Shown here in pieces: positions 49,085 through 61,300 of a DNA stretch of 64,000 nt; position 1 is the first letter of the stretch, and the number at the start of each line of letters is the position of its first letter. The notes below the pieces were generated by a model that ran no database searches, had not been told where the DNA came from, and saw nothing but the letters and a program-made list of their open reading frames with translations. The DNA is from Ciona savignyi (lineage: Eukaryota > Chordata > Ascidiacea > Phlebobranchia > Cionidae), in assembly GCA_000149265.1 (NCBI GenBank), contig CH003179.1:257391-321390 (forward strand), read 5' to 3'. The translations under genes were made by a program, and so were the position numbers.

Positions 49085-52000
49085 TCACATGAGCCCAGAC
49101 CATTTTGAATTGTGTTTCCATAGGGTGTTGTTACTAATAGCGGCCATTTTTTCCGAAAGTTTTACATTTGCCACAAAATCAATAAATGCATTTACAAAGG
49201 GACTTATTTTTTGGATTTTACTACGATAGATAATATATCTTGCACATAAAATAAGGCAATTCAGCAGATTACTGTTATTTTCGGGGGCTCCGAATATCAT
49301 GTTCGTGTGGCTCAGTGAAAGCGGTATTCTTAAATTAGCAGCAATCCAATTTTCGGTTTCGTTCCAAAACTTGACGGTGTGTATGCAGGTACAAAATAGA
49401 TGGGTAAGTGTTTCCGGCTCAGTGAGGCACATTTCACATTTATCTGAATCAATTATCTTTAATTTATATAGTTGCGAGTTTGTTACAATGGCTCTGAGAT
49501 TCAGTTTAATTTGGAATGAGCGAAGGCGTGTTTCAATAGTTGATTTGTAAGTATTGATGTATATATTACTCCAGAAGGAGCCGTCAACATCTTTAAAGTT
49601 GCACTCCAGTTCCCATTGCAATTGGTATTTTCGAGGCTTCGTTACCACATGTTCGAGGGCTACGTTGTAAGTCTTTACTTGTTGATTTTGTTTCAAACCA
49701 TTGGCGGCTGGTTTCTGGTGCATCGCTGGGAGGAAGAGATGATTCCCGCCAGTTAACTGGCAAGGCCGAGATTATCTGGGCGTACCGCATTTTTTCACTT
49801 TCCGTTTCCGAAAGATGATACCTTTGCATTAAAGTTTCGAAGCTGTGAATTTGGCCGGTTTCCGAAAGGATGTCTCCGAACACGCAGATCCCTGACTTTG
49901 CCCAATTCGTAAAAAGTACAGGTTTTCGTTTAACCTGAATGTTTTTGTTTAGCCAGAGTGGTTGGTCATTGGTTGTCATTTGACCTTTTCTTCTAATCAT
50001 CTTCATCCAGCTCATTACGTTGCTGTGTCAGGTGCGTAGCGGTAGAAGAGTCTTGTAAATTTTGTTGTGTAATGCTAAATTGGAAGAAAGAATTATGTTT
50101 AGCGTATCTTGTGAGGTTAGATAAGTTTCTATATCTTTCCATGGAGCGCTATAGTCAGGGTTCATGAATTGTTTTATAAATTTACAGCGGAGACCAGTAA
50201 TATACGACCGTATGTCAATCATGTTAGTTCCACCTTCTGCAATATTATTTATTAATATAGATCTCTTTGCCCTTTCCCAACCGGAGCCCCAAATAAATCG
50301 AAACAGCTCTTTGTTTAAACGACGTACGAATGGTTCTGGTATGTCTGTTGGCACCATGCTAATTCTGTAAAGTAATGTTGGAATTACAAGGCTTTTAATT
50401 ACGGTAACTCTTCCTAAAAGTGTTAGCCCGCGAGATGACCAGATGTTTAAAATCCTATTAATGTTGTCAATACAAGTATCAAAGTTCAAGTTGAAAATGG
50501 ATTGCTTTATTTCCCGAGATTGGTATTACCACACCGAGATATTTTAGGGAGTCTGATGGCCATGTTAGTGTTTTCCCATCCAGCGGTTTGAGTATACAGC
50601 CTTTTTTAGTTCCGATGTAAAAAGCACATGATTTGTTGGTATTTAGCTTGCATCCTGATAAATGACCATAAAGATCCAAAATGTTCATGCTTGTTTCGAT
50701 GTCTTCTTGTGAACCGTTCGTAATTATGAGAGAGTCGTCTGCGTACATCGACACTTTAAACCTTAAGCTTCCAATTGATATTCCCTGTAAGTTTTGGCAT
50801 TGTTGAATTGCAAGACCCAATGTTTCGATAGCAAATAAAAATAGTGTTGGAGAGAGAGGATCACCCTGCCTCACGCCACGTTTAATCGGAAATGGATTCG
50901 ATAAGTTGTTATTATTTATTATTACTCCATTTGCTTGATTGTACAGTGTCTTGATCATGTGTATTAGGTTTGGTCCAATTCCGAAGTGTTCCAGTGTGGT
51001 GAAGAGATATTCCCAGCGTACCGAATCAAATGCCTTTTTTAAGTCCAGTGCAAGCAGTGCTCCGGGCACACGGGCTGTATCTGCATAATCCATTATATCG
51101 AATAGAAGTCTTATGCTGTTGGCTATTTGCCGATTCTTTATGAAGCCATTTTGCGTTGGACCGATGACATCTGGAACTAACTTTTTGAGCCGTAGGTTAA
51201 TCACACTAGACAAAAGTTTGTAATCCACATTAAGCAGAGTAATAGGGCGGTAACTGTCTGTAGAGGCTGCTTCTTTTCCCGGTTTTAAAATCAGAGTTAT
51301 AACCCCAGTATTTGACGAATCTGGCAATTTCGCTTGCGCAAATGATCACCCTTACAGTTTTCATAAAAATGTCTTTTATGTCTTTCCAGAAAGTTTTGTA
51401 AAATTCAGCTGTATAGCCATCAAGACCAGGCGATTTATTGTTCTTCACTGTTGCGTAAGTGCGTGTGTAACATTTAGTTTCGAGTTATTTCGTTTTCGCA
51501 TTGTTCTTTTTTGTCCGAAGCAATCTTAGGAATCCTTAGAACTTTAAGGAACTTATCAAAATCCACTTTCGTTATGTTATCAGTAGTAGGTGCATAAAGG
51601 TCACGGAAGAAATTGTGCAATGACTCCAATATCCTCGATGGTTCCGATATTGATTCCTGTTCCGTGTTGAGACAGCGTATTACTTTTTTGCTAGTGTTGG
51701 TTTTTTCTAGTCCTAAGAAATACTTCGTGTTTTTCTCCCCTTGCTCGGCCCACCTTGCACGGCTTCGGACCATTGCCCCCTTGCTGTTTAGGTCGGCAAG
51801 TTCGTCGAGTTGCATTTGAGTTGCTCTTAGCGTTGCAGCCAGTGTAACCGCTTCGCTGGTATTTGCATTTGCTATCTCACTTGACGTTAACGAAAGGGCG
51901 TTTTCAAGTTGTTGTTGTTTTTTCCTGTTCTTTCGTTTTTTTAATTGCGCTATATTGAATGCAATGGCCCCTTAGAACAGCCTTCAACGTGTTCCACAGA

Positions 52001-52864
52001 GTCCCTGGTGAAACCCCACACATTCTCATTGTGTAATTTAAAGTCTGAGATTTTGTCTTTAATCAGGTTGACGAAATTTTCGTCATGAAGCAACATGTTG
52101 TTGAATTTCCAGTAACCACGACCTCGGTCTCGTTCATCAGTTTGAATTTCTGCTGTGACAATCTGATGATCGGAATGAACACTGGGTACAATGCTTGCCG
52201 AAATTGTTCTACCGGATAGACTTTGGGACAATAAAATAAAGTCTATTCGGCTTCCGACTACTGGAGACTTTGATAATCTTGTGAATTGTTTTTTTGTCTG
52301 GGTGAAGTATTCTAAATATATCAAGTAACTGAAAATGGCACATTATCTCAGATAGATGTCTTCTTGCTTGTGAATTATGGTGTAGCGCGCTTCCACCGAC
52401 TTTATCTAATTCATCGGAGATTATTGTGTTGAAGTCTCCAGCGGCAATTATGTCAGTATTTTTATATTTGTTTAGGTTGTTCGTGAGAGTTTTCCAAAAT
52501 TTCGCTTCAAATTTATTTGGTGCATAAATACATACCCCAGTAGCCTAAAGGTAATGTTGTTTAAGTGACGTTAGCTAACAACGTCCTATCTTCGGGATCG
52601 AGTGTTGTATCATTAATATTAACCTTTTGACTTTTAGGTACTAATAGAGCCACCCCAGCGGATCTATTTGTACCATTTGCGAAAAATTATTTAACCTCCC
52701 CATTCCATTTTCCACTGTTTTTTAAATTCTTTTGTACAATGTGTTTCTTGTAACAAAATCATATTGTATTTCTTACCTTTAAGGTAATGGAATATTGCTC
52801 TTCGTTTTTTCTTATTTCTAATTCCTGCCACATTGAACGAAGCAATTTGTAAACGGCTCGCCAT
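49085..52864 (-). pseudogene. LINE ORF2: endonuclease and reverse transcriptase, broken
   Basis: The start (MASRLQIASFNVAGIRNK ... MILLQETHC at 52,864 downward) is an APE-type endonuclease. The reverse transcriptase is at 51,815-50,028: SYRPITLLNVDYKLLS, LDLKKAFDSVRW, KRGVRQGDPLSPTLF and the catalytic YADD. A C-terminal zinc motif (CEMCLTEPETLTHLFCTC) lies near 49,400. Stops and frame breaks occur in the endonuclease (about 52,690) and near 51,950, 51,470, 51,300, 50,480, 50,020 and 49,700, so no enzyme can be made. Confidence 0.85.
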
Positions 52865-52873
52865 TAATATTCT

Positions 52874-54210
52874 TTAAGATGTAGCATTTCTTCCCGAGTC
52901 TATCCAGTTGAATACGGCTCCGCAGCGACATTTCGTGGATGATTTTTTTGATTTGCATTCGCTCCCGGCATATCCACAAACACAAGAGAATATAACATTT
53001 TTACATTCTGGGTTGCTGCAATCTTTATAATTTCCAGGTGACGTTTCAATACTGAGTGTGCCACAGGCGCAGATGATTGAGTCGGCATCACAGGTTAAAC
53101 AACTGACTATACGTGTTGATTTCTTCAGCTCGGGTTGGAACTCTTTACAGCAGGGCAATATTAGCATACGCTCCCTGCAGACTGCACAATTGGTTGTGGT
53201 TTGGGACATGTCGACTAAAAAGCGAGCGTCATTATTGCAACATGGTTTGGCAACTTTGTATTCTGATGCGCAGTTAAAACAATGAAATTTGTTGTTTTCT
53301 TCTTGTATTAGACCTTCTCGGTTACATTTAGGACATCGGACCTCCATGTTATTGACGTTGAGGCTCATTGATTTTGTTGCCGGCAAGGGAACCGCTTCAG
53401 GGCTGCTAAGAGCGCGTTTATTTCCTCTGTTTTCCTGCGATATTTTAATTTCTTTCAGGCCAGAATTGGCGTCTTTTTTGGCATGATTGTGTTGGAATTG
53501 AGTGCCTTCAGCAAGGCTTGCTTCTTTAACCATTTTGCCATCAGTTTGTGCAGCACCGACACGTGCTCGAGGGCTGTTCTCGGGGATCGTTGTGCTGGCT
53601 TCAACTGCTTTGCTCTCCAGTTTAGGAAAATCCAATTCGCGCATTTTACATTCAGATTGTTTATGTCCTGGCTCCTGACAATATTTACATGTGCGAACTT
53701 GGCCGGTATATGTCACATACAATTCAAAATCGTTGATGTTAATATAGCTCGGTATGGGGTTTAAATTTAAATCTTCTTTTGACACCGATAATATTCTCAT
53801 ACACCAGATATAAGCCCTAGCTTGTTGAGTTTGCTTTGTACGTTGTGAACAGGAAGGTAGTTCTTTTCAAAAAAGGCCTTAATTTCGTCGTTTTTTAGTG
53901 GCACTGGTACCCATCCAATAGCTATATTGATTTTTGAGCTTTCATACAATCGCACAAATTTGATCTTTTCGTTTCTTTGTAGCATATCCGCCAATTTCAT
54001 TACACTTTCTCGGTCTGTACAGGTGAAATCCACTAGATTCCCCTTTCTTTCGGCTATTCCCTTCAGCTTTTCCACCGAAAAATTCACTTCTTTAATAAGG
54101 TCACATAATTCCGACCCTGACATCAGTTTAAACGTTCTTGCTGCTAAGCAGTTAGGCCTCTTTAACTCTGAGACCTTGTGTGCAATCGATGCATACGTTT
54201 TCTCCGCCAT
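52874..54210 (-). pseudogene. LINE ORF1 with zinc knuckle and Cys-rich C-terminus, one frame break
   Basis: Likely start at 54,210 (MAEKTYASIAHKVSEL). A first part of about 140 residues (RRM-like in this family) ends at a one-base frame break near 53,798. The frame resumes as MRILSVSKEDLNLNPIPSY, then the CCHC knuckle CKYCQEPGHKQSEC, a Ser/Lys-rich linker, and a C-terminal half with many Cys pairs (CPKC, CFNC, CAVC, CCKEF, CLTC, CACG, CVCG, CRCG). ORF1 products bind the element RNA. The Cys-rich end suggests several additional zinc sites. Confidence 0.8.
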
Positions 54211-54291
54211 TTTTCGCACCCGCACGCTAGCCGTGCAAATCGTGAATGGGCGGCCACCATAGAGACAACAATTACGCAACAGTAATGCCGC

Positions 54292-54317
54292 CCCTAGTGT
54301 ATATTAGTGTCTCTATG
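54292..54317 (-). repeat. Right terminal inverted repeat of the P-element relative
   Basis: 26 bp, reverse complement of the left repeat with one mismatch. The nested LINE's 5' end lies only about 40 bp inside it. Confidence 0.88.
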
Positions 54318-54325
54318 ATTGCAAC

Positions 54326-55320
54326 GGAGTACTGAACAAGATAGCAGATACGTGTTGAATATATATTATATAACATACTTGACATACAATATACCATACT
54401 TGACACACAATTAATTTTTTACCGAATACAAGCACGATAAAACAAAGCCAATGAAGGTGATACAGAATGTATCACTTACTGAAAGCAATTATGAAAAAGT
54501 AAAATACATGTCAATAGTATTCTGTATAAATAAATGCATAACAGGCAACAAATGCATAACATTCTGCATTATAAATATTTATTTGACAAAACAAAATGTT
54601 AAGCATAGTCTATATAAATGGGAACTGTTATTGACATTTTAAAATTCCTTTAATCTTGCTGAACAGAATGTATTCGAAATTAAACTTTTATATAATATTG
54701 TAACAGATGGTGACATTTGTGCACAATTCATTCGAATATCTTTGGTGTTGCGTCGCCCTTTAGCCCAAAAGGTGACAGATCGAAACCGGCCGTAGGAAGC
54801 GCTTGTTTCCAACAAAACATAAACGCCATAGACTGTGTGATTTTAAGTTTAACTGGGCAACGCCAAACCGTAAGGGTGAAAACAACTTATGTTTGCGCTA
54901 AGAAATGACGTTCATATTTTTTCCGAAGTGAAAGCGCAATTGGAGCGATGCTATTTGTCCAAAACTGCTAATGTACCGGTTTACAATATATTGCATACGA
55001 CAGAGCCGTTATTTGAGAGTTTGTTCACACATCAAGCTATATTTAATACACGTGTTAATCAGTTTGTTAACCTTCCGATTAACGCTTTCATATTAGGCAT
55101 ACCGACCAAACATTATATGTAATTGCATAAGATTCCTTCATTTACCATAAATATATCAATGTTTGCATACCGTCACTGCCCCACAAACCCCGTTTCCGTG
55201 TTCCTGTTTCGTGTTTTTGTTTCATTTGTCATTAACTAATTCCGGGGGAAAAATAAACAAACTAAACTAATGGTCGGTACTGTGCAAAAGAGAAATGGTG
55301 AATTATTTCTTCATAACATG
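54326..55320. other. 3' flank of tyrosinase copy B
   Basis: Colinear with 28,180-29,168 of copy A. It contains the shared LINE tail (55,178-55,270) and no gene. Short open frames at 28,555-28,815 and 54,717-54,908 share the same sequence but lose frame between the copies. Confidence 0.5.
55178..55270 (+). mobile_element. LINE 3' tail fragment, copy B
   Basis: Paralogue of 29,020-29,115, ending AAATAAACAAACTAAACTAA. Confidence 0.5.
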
Positions 55321-55321
55321 C

Positions 55322-58300
55322 TTACACTTTAAACCTATTAGGCCTATATTCAGTTGTACATCTAGAATTAAATTGCCGGGATGTTTTATATATAACGCCA
55401 AGCTCAGGCGCTACAGCCGACACAAACGGCGTCTCGTGACCGTAGTTTAGACTTTTATAACTCTTCTTGATATCTTCAAGCAAAGGCAACCAAGATTTTC
55501 CTCCAAGGTCAAATGAGTCGTATTTATATCAAAACATTTCTTGGTAGTAGTATGAGTTACGAATCGTCCATGAACCCTTGTTTAAAGTGACATAACTCGG
55601 GTTCATTGAGGCATTACAGAAGGGGGACATCGGCCAATCAAATGATCGAGATATATCAGGACGTTTTGTAAAGTTATACGTTGCGTCATCCTGATGAAGA
55701 AATCATGAATTAGTGACATTTTTAGCGAATGGGATTTGAGGTCAATGTGATAAGTCAGAGGTCGGCAACATTTTGTTTTTTAAGAGCGTCATTAACCGAT
55801 ATTTCACAAAATACACTCAACGGACATCTCTTAAACCCAGTGGATTTTATTGGGTTTTACTAAAGCTGAATACATCAAATATGTAAAACAAGCTGCAGGT
55901 GCTCCAGTAAACCAACGGTCGGCGCTAATTATGGGTCCCATTTGAAAAAATGGGACACATATTGTTTTTGTCCGTTTTTTTTTCTTTTTGTTTTTTTTTC
56001 GTCAAACGCTGGACAGGCATGGCATGGCGTCCCGACATCTACCAGAAGAGTTAATGGAATCGCAATGAAACTTTGTGATTTATTGGAAAACATGGTCTAG
56101 ATATGCACAAACCAAAATTTTGGGTGATAAATTCAGGGGAATTCCCCTGAGACGTTAAAAACCAAAACGGTATTTTTCTAAAATATTAGCTTATTTGGGC
56201 ATAACGTTTAAACGACGCTTCCAATTTGACTCAGATTTGCTGGAATGTAAGTGTATTAGTCACTGATTTAACACTTAGAAAAAAATAAAAAAAATACCTA
56301 GGAAAATACCCTAAAAAATAAGATTTTGTTTTAAATCATGATAGTGATAGGCATGCCATGTCGCTCCGACATCTACCAAAAGGAGTTATGGAATCGCAAT
56401 GAAACTTGGTGATCTGCTAGATAACATGGTCTAGATATGTAGAAAACAAAATTTTGAACGACTGATACAATTTGAATCAGATTGGGTGGAATGTAAGTGC
56501 ATTAGTCACTGATTTAACACTTTAAAAAAAATAAAAAATTACCTAGGGTAATTCTCCTAAAAACGAAGATATGTTCCTGAATTATGATTGTGACAGGCAT
56601 GCCATATCGCACTGACATCTCCAACAAGGAGTCGAAAAATCACATTAAAACTATAAGAATTGTTATATAACATGGCCAACATATGTAAAAACAAAAACTT
56701 ATCTACTAAACCTAGGGGAATTCCCTAAAACCATGAAAAACTAAATCGGGTTGTTTTGGCAATTTAGCTTTATTTCATTACAGCGCTTAAAAAACATTTA
56801 CGGTTATTTTTCTAAAAAAATAGCTTTTCGGAAAATAGCCTTTAACCGACTGCTCTAATTTTGATCAGATTTTGTGGAATGCTAGATCGTTAGCCACCCA
56901 GTGTCACTTAAAGGAAAGAAAACATTTACTTAGGGTAACTTCCTTAAAAACGAAGATATGTTCCTGACTCATGATTGTGACAAGCATGCCACATTGCACT
57001 GACATCTCCAACAAGGATTCGTCAAATCGGATTAAAACGTTAAGAATTGATAGTTAACATGACCCACATATGTAAAAACATAAACTTATTTACCAAGCCC
57101 ATGGGAAATTCTCCGAAGCCATTAAAAACTAAATCGAACTGTTTGAGGAATTTAGCTTCATTTCAATACAGCACTTAAAAAAAGCTTTAATTTAAAACAT
57201 TTGTGATGAAATCTTTGTAAATCTATCACGATTGTTCTTTTTTACCTACACAAGGAGAAGAAGTTTGGTTTGATAACTATGGGACCCATGAGTTTATGCT
57301 TGCAGAAACAAAAACTACATACACAGTGTATAAAATACAAAATGTGGTTAGGGACCCTGTAGCATAAATATATATGGCATGCAACATGTGTTTTACAAAT
57401 AGTGTTGGTTAAACACGTGGTTGACACTCTCTAGTTTAAAACATTTGTTGTAAAACCTTCGTAAATCTAACACGAATGTTTTTTTTACCTACACTTGGAG
57501 AAGAAGTTAGGTTTGATAACTATGGGACCCATGCGTTTATGCTTGCAGAAACAAACTACATACTCGGTGTATAAAATACTAATTATGGTTAGGGACCCTG
57601 TAGCATGAGTATATGGCATACAACATGTATTTTACAAATAGTGTTGGTTAAACACGTGGTTGACAGTCTCTAGTTAAAACTGAAGATTGCCTTGTGAATA
57701 AATTCTAGTCCTCGTTTTTCCATTCAGAGAAATAAATAAAATAGGTTATCCTACTTCCTACCCGCAGTCAAATTGTCCAAGCTATTGTATTTAAGAGTTT
57801 AAAAATTAAACAGTGTTGGACTCAAATTCCACGCGGGGGATTGAAAGGCAATGTAAAACTGATGATCGTCAGAACACTTTGTGTCCGCAAACAGAAAGAT
57901 AGCATTGTTGATACACTGTGTTGTGCAGCATGGTTTACACACTGGTACCGTGTTTGTTTAGTTCATTAACGCAGTAGACTAAATCAAGCAAATAGTCGCT
58001 TATTTTGAGCCCTATACAGCATTTCGACTGTCGACGAGGCGTTACCATATCAGCGGCAAGACAAATCACCGCAAACAAGTGACAACTATACATTTTTAAT
58101 TTGCACAACGATCAAACCTTGTAGCCCTGTAAAAAGCTTTCTTTTGTCCAATCTTGTTGTCCCAGCAACTCCCTTGTATATCGATACAGCGCAAGTACCC
58201 GGTCAACCTGGCTGTGGTGTAGAAAAAACATTGGGTCGAAGGCAGCGAAATCGGTGTATACCATACTGTACAAGCAGTCTTCCTTTGTTACTTTTGACTC

Positions 58301-61300
58301 TTTTGTGGCAACACACATGCAGCCGTGTATCTGAATCATATGATTGTTATGTCAGCGTAATGCAACCTCACATAGAATCGATTTAAATATTTAGTTAAAA
58401 CTAATGGATTTAGAATTTTATTAGAAAATATGGATGTCAAGTTTAGATGCCGCAACTTTTTCTGTGAATGTTGTGATGTTTAACGACCAGGTCATTTTTC
58501 CCTTAAGCCATGGGTATTCACTAACCTGTTTCACTACTGTAGTTTTGCCGTTTTATACTGACTACTTAACTTTAAATAATTTCGCCATTTTACTTAAATG
58601 TAAAAAAGTAGCAAAACGAAACTAGGTCGTAAACACCTTGTACAACTATACTATGATTCAAATATCCAATAAACACTTTACAGATCATGCATTGTATTTA
58701 GTCTTGCTTATGACCCATATTACGTTATATCTTATGCACTATCTTATGTTGATTAAAAAATCTGTAATTAAATCCCGAAGAAAAAAAACTAAAGTGAAAC
58801 AGCTTACCTGGTCGTGGGACTTAACTTCAGTTTTGTCAAACTTCTCAAATGTCGGCATTATCAAGGCTTCAATTATATTCTTGGTCATCAGTATTTGCTT
58901 TCTGTAGCCCTTTGGTTCCAAAGCACGGTAATTATATCTACATAAGGTATGATATTAATATTTATCTCACGATTTTTTTGTTGTCCGTTCTGGATGGGTA
59001 TAAAAGGGCAGTTCTCGGTAAACCTTAAAAGTCGTATAGTTTATTTATTGGTTATTGCATATCGAATACGCTGTATATTTTTATTGGTTATCCCAAATTT
59101 AGAATGCCAAGTATTATTGAATACCGCAAGCGAATACTGGTTAACTCTTGTCTTAGTTTTTATTAATATTTAATTAAAACTCTTTATTGAGTATTGTACA
59201 CAGTTGAATGCAGACAGGTCTTACGATTGGCCGATAGAACAAGGAGCAGGGTTTTAACAATATGTGCCATATTTTATAGACGTTTTAAATAATTTGTTTC
59301 TGCAAGAAAAAACAAAAGGGTCCCTGAGTTAATAAACCTAAAATTTACGCTTTGTATAATAAAAAAAGAAAATGTCCAATCGAGTTAAATCTGCTGTTGT
59401 TACCAAGTATTGATTGGATTTAAAATGGATAACAGAAATTTTAATTTTTTACCATTTTTTTTAAATAGCAAAAAACAGGAGAAAATAGTGGTGGTTTAAT
59501 TGTGGTTGACACTCTCTAGTTTAAAAATTATATACTCTTGTTTTATATTGCATATCTAGACCGTACTATTTATATATATATATAAATAGTACGGTCTAGA
59601 TATGTATATATGTTGCATATCTGGATATGTACTTACACAATTTTATCTTTTAAACCCTAAATGTTAGGTTTTACATAATATATTAGTCATGTTAGCTACT
59701 ACATTTGAAAATGTTTTAATTTGAAAGCTCCTTGTAAAAGTTTTCGGACATACAAAACACCCCTGTCAAAGCGTTTGACAAGTAAAAAGAAAAATATCAG
59801 ACAAAAACAATATGTGTCCATTTTACATATGAAGATAGGGTAAAGGTTATATAGTAACAACGATAACCATAAAGTTGGTTAAAAACTCACAATGTTTTAT
59901 TGTGAACTGGAGCATGGCTTGGTATGTAAGTCCTGAAGAACGGATTAGTAACATATTTCTTCAATATTGGATCATAAATGGTCGGGTTCTTTACCAATTC
60001 TGGAATATCTTTGTACGTAGGATCCAACCAATCCCAGTATGGTATGCCAAGCGTCTTATTTTTCATATGGCGAGATAAGCCTAGCATAAAAGTATTTGAA
60101 TAGAAATGAGGTATATCATACTAAATGTATAAAAATCATGGTAATTATGGAAAAAAATTATTGGAAGAATGCAACATAGATTAGGTAAGCCTGTACCATG
60201 GGGAAGTAAAGCAATAACCTGCCGTTGTTCGATGATTCGTAGTCATTACAATCTTTGTTATTTATACGTATTTTATCATTAAACGCTGTCTCAACACAGA
60301 CCTGTTGTGGTGTTAGAGATATTTTCGAAACGTATGGTAAAACAAAAGGGTGTATTGTATGTCCAAAGTCCTGTAATCTGCATTTGACATCCACTGACAC
60401 AGCTTTGCAACATACAAACCCATTTCCAGTTGTACCACCATTAGCCGGTGCCATGCCAGGAACATCGGATGATGGTGCCAGCTGCAGTGTCCGTTCTTGT
60501 GTCCTTTGATACCATGGCTGTACCATGGACACCTGTACGGCCACCCGTGCCACTTGACCAAGCTCTGGGAGTAAAGAGATAAGTCAAAGCATAGTTATTT
60601 GTTTCATTAAACTAAAAGTCCGAACTGATTGCTACCGACTTGAGGGGAATACACTTCTTCGATAGTTTACCGACCCATAAGTATAGCTTTCGCTTAAACT
60701 GTAATTCCACTTTATACAACACGCACATTTACGTAATGACGTTGTATATGGCGTACAACTAATTAAATTGATTTCTATGCGTGATCGATCTGTAATGTGG
60801 CCATGGTATTTAGGTAGCCACCTGCTTATGCATTTTTGTAATAGTGGAGAAAGCTTTTTGAAATAAAGATTGTGCATATTCTGGCTGTTCTGTTAAAAAA
60901 GTTTGCAGTGCACGGAGTGTCGAATGTTTTAAGCAAAATTCTTTTAGGGGCGATCTTTTCACATCGCAAAATCTTAGCCTGAATTTTTAAAAAGCTTCCT
61001 TTTATAAACATTAAGTAATGGCGCTTTTTGTGAGGTCATTTTGTATTAGGAGATGGGGAGACTTATGTTGCACGCGTCCTATATAAGAAATATTGTAATA
61101 AAAACAACGTATCCACTATTGTATTTCCAAAGCTCTTACAGTATGTTATACGTATTGTTGGTATAATTTTAAAAAGCATTGTCATTTCGGATCAAAAAAC
61201 ATTCGCTACGTGCCTTATCCCTAAAATAGACCCGAGAAACTATAAGTTGGTTTTAATCCCGCAATCTCGCCTGCTAACTTACCATGAAGCCAAAAAGGGA

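Larger units (their letters stand above)
48968..54250 (-). mobile_element. Tx1/L1-like LINE nested in the P-element relative
   Basis: Minus-strand element with a 23-base poly(A) (poly(T) on the plus strand at about 48,968-48,990) at its 3' end, ORF2, ORF1 and a very short 5' UTR. It has the L1-superfamily layout, with a retroviral-type zinc knuckle in ORF1 and APE endonuclease plus reverse transcriptase in ORF2. The exact 5' junction and target duplication were not resolved. Being inside the P element, it inserted later. Confidence 0.85.
44980..54317 (+). mobile_element. P-element relative with TIRs and 8-bp target duplication, containing a nested LINE
   Basis: The left end CATAGAGATACTAATATACA (44,980-45,005) and the right end (54,317-54,292 read on the minus strand) form 26-bp terminal inverted repeats with one mismatch. 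ATTGCAAC flanks both sides exactly (44,972-44,979 and 54,318-54,325). Eight-bp duplications and CAT-starting inverted repeats are typical of P elements. Copy A keeps the empty site (about 28,173-28,190). Without the nested LINE the element is about 4 kb and holds one broken THAP-transposase gene. Confidence 0.88.

Noticed and set aside
49299..49550. Plus-strand frames across 49,299-54,262 (for example 53,483-53,764 and 53,927-54,262)
   Set aside because: All are antisense to the LINE ORF1/ORF2 region, where motif content clearly identifies the minus strand as coding.
60158..60553. 131-residue frame overlapping the CuA exon as an alternative tyrosinase reading
   Set aside because: The CuA histidine motif is in the other frame, and the splice at 60,420 joins CuA to the PYWDW exon in phase. 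Only the intronic part is kept, as a low-interest finding.
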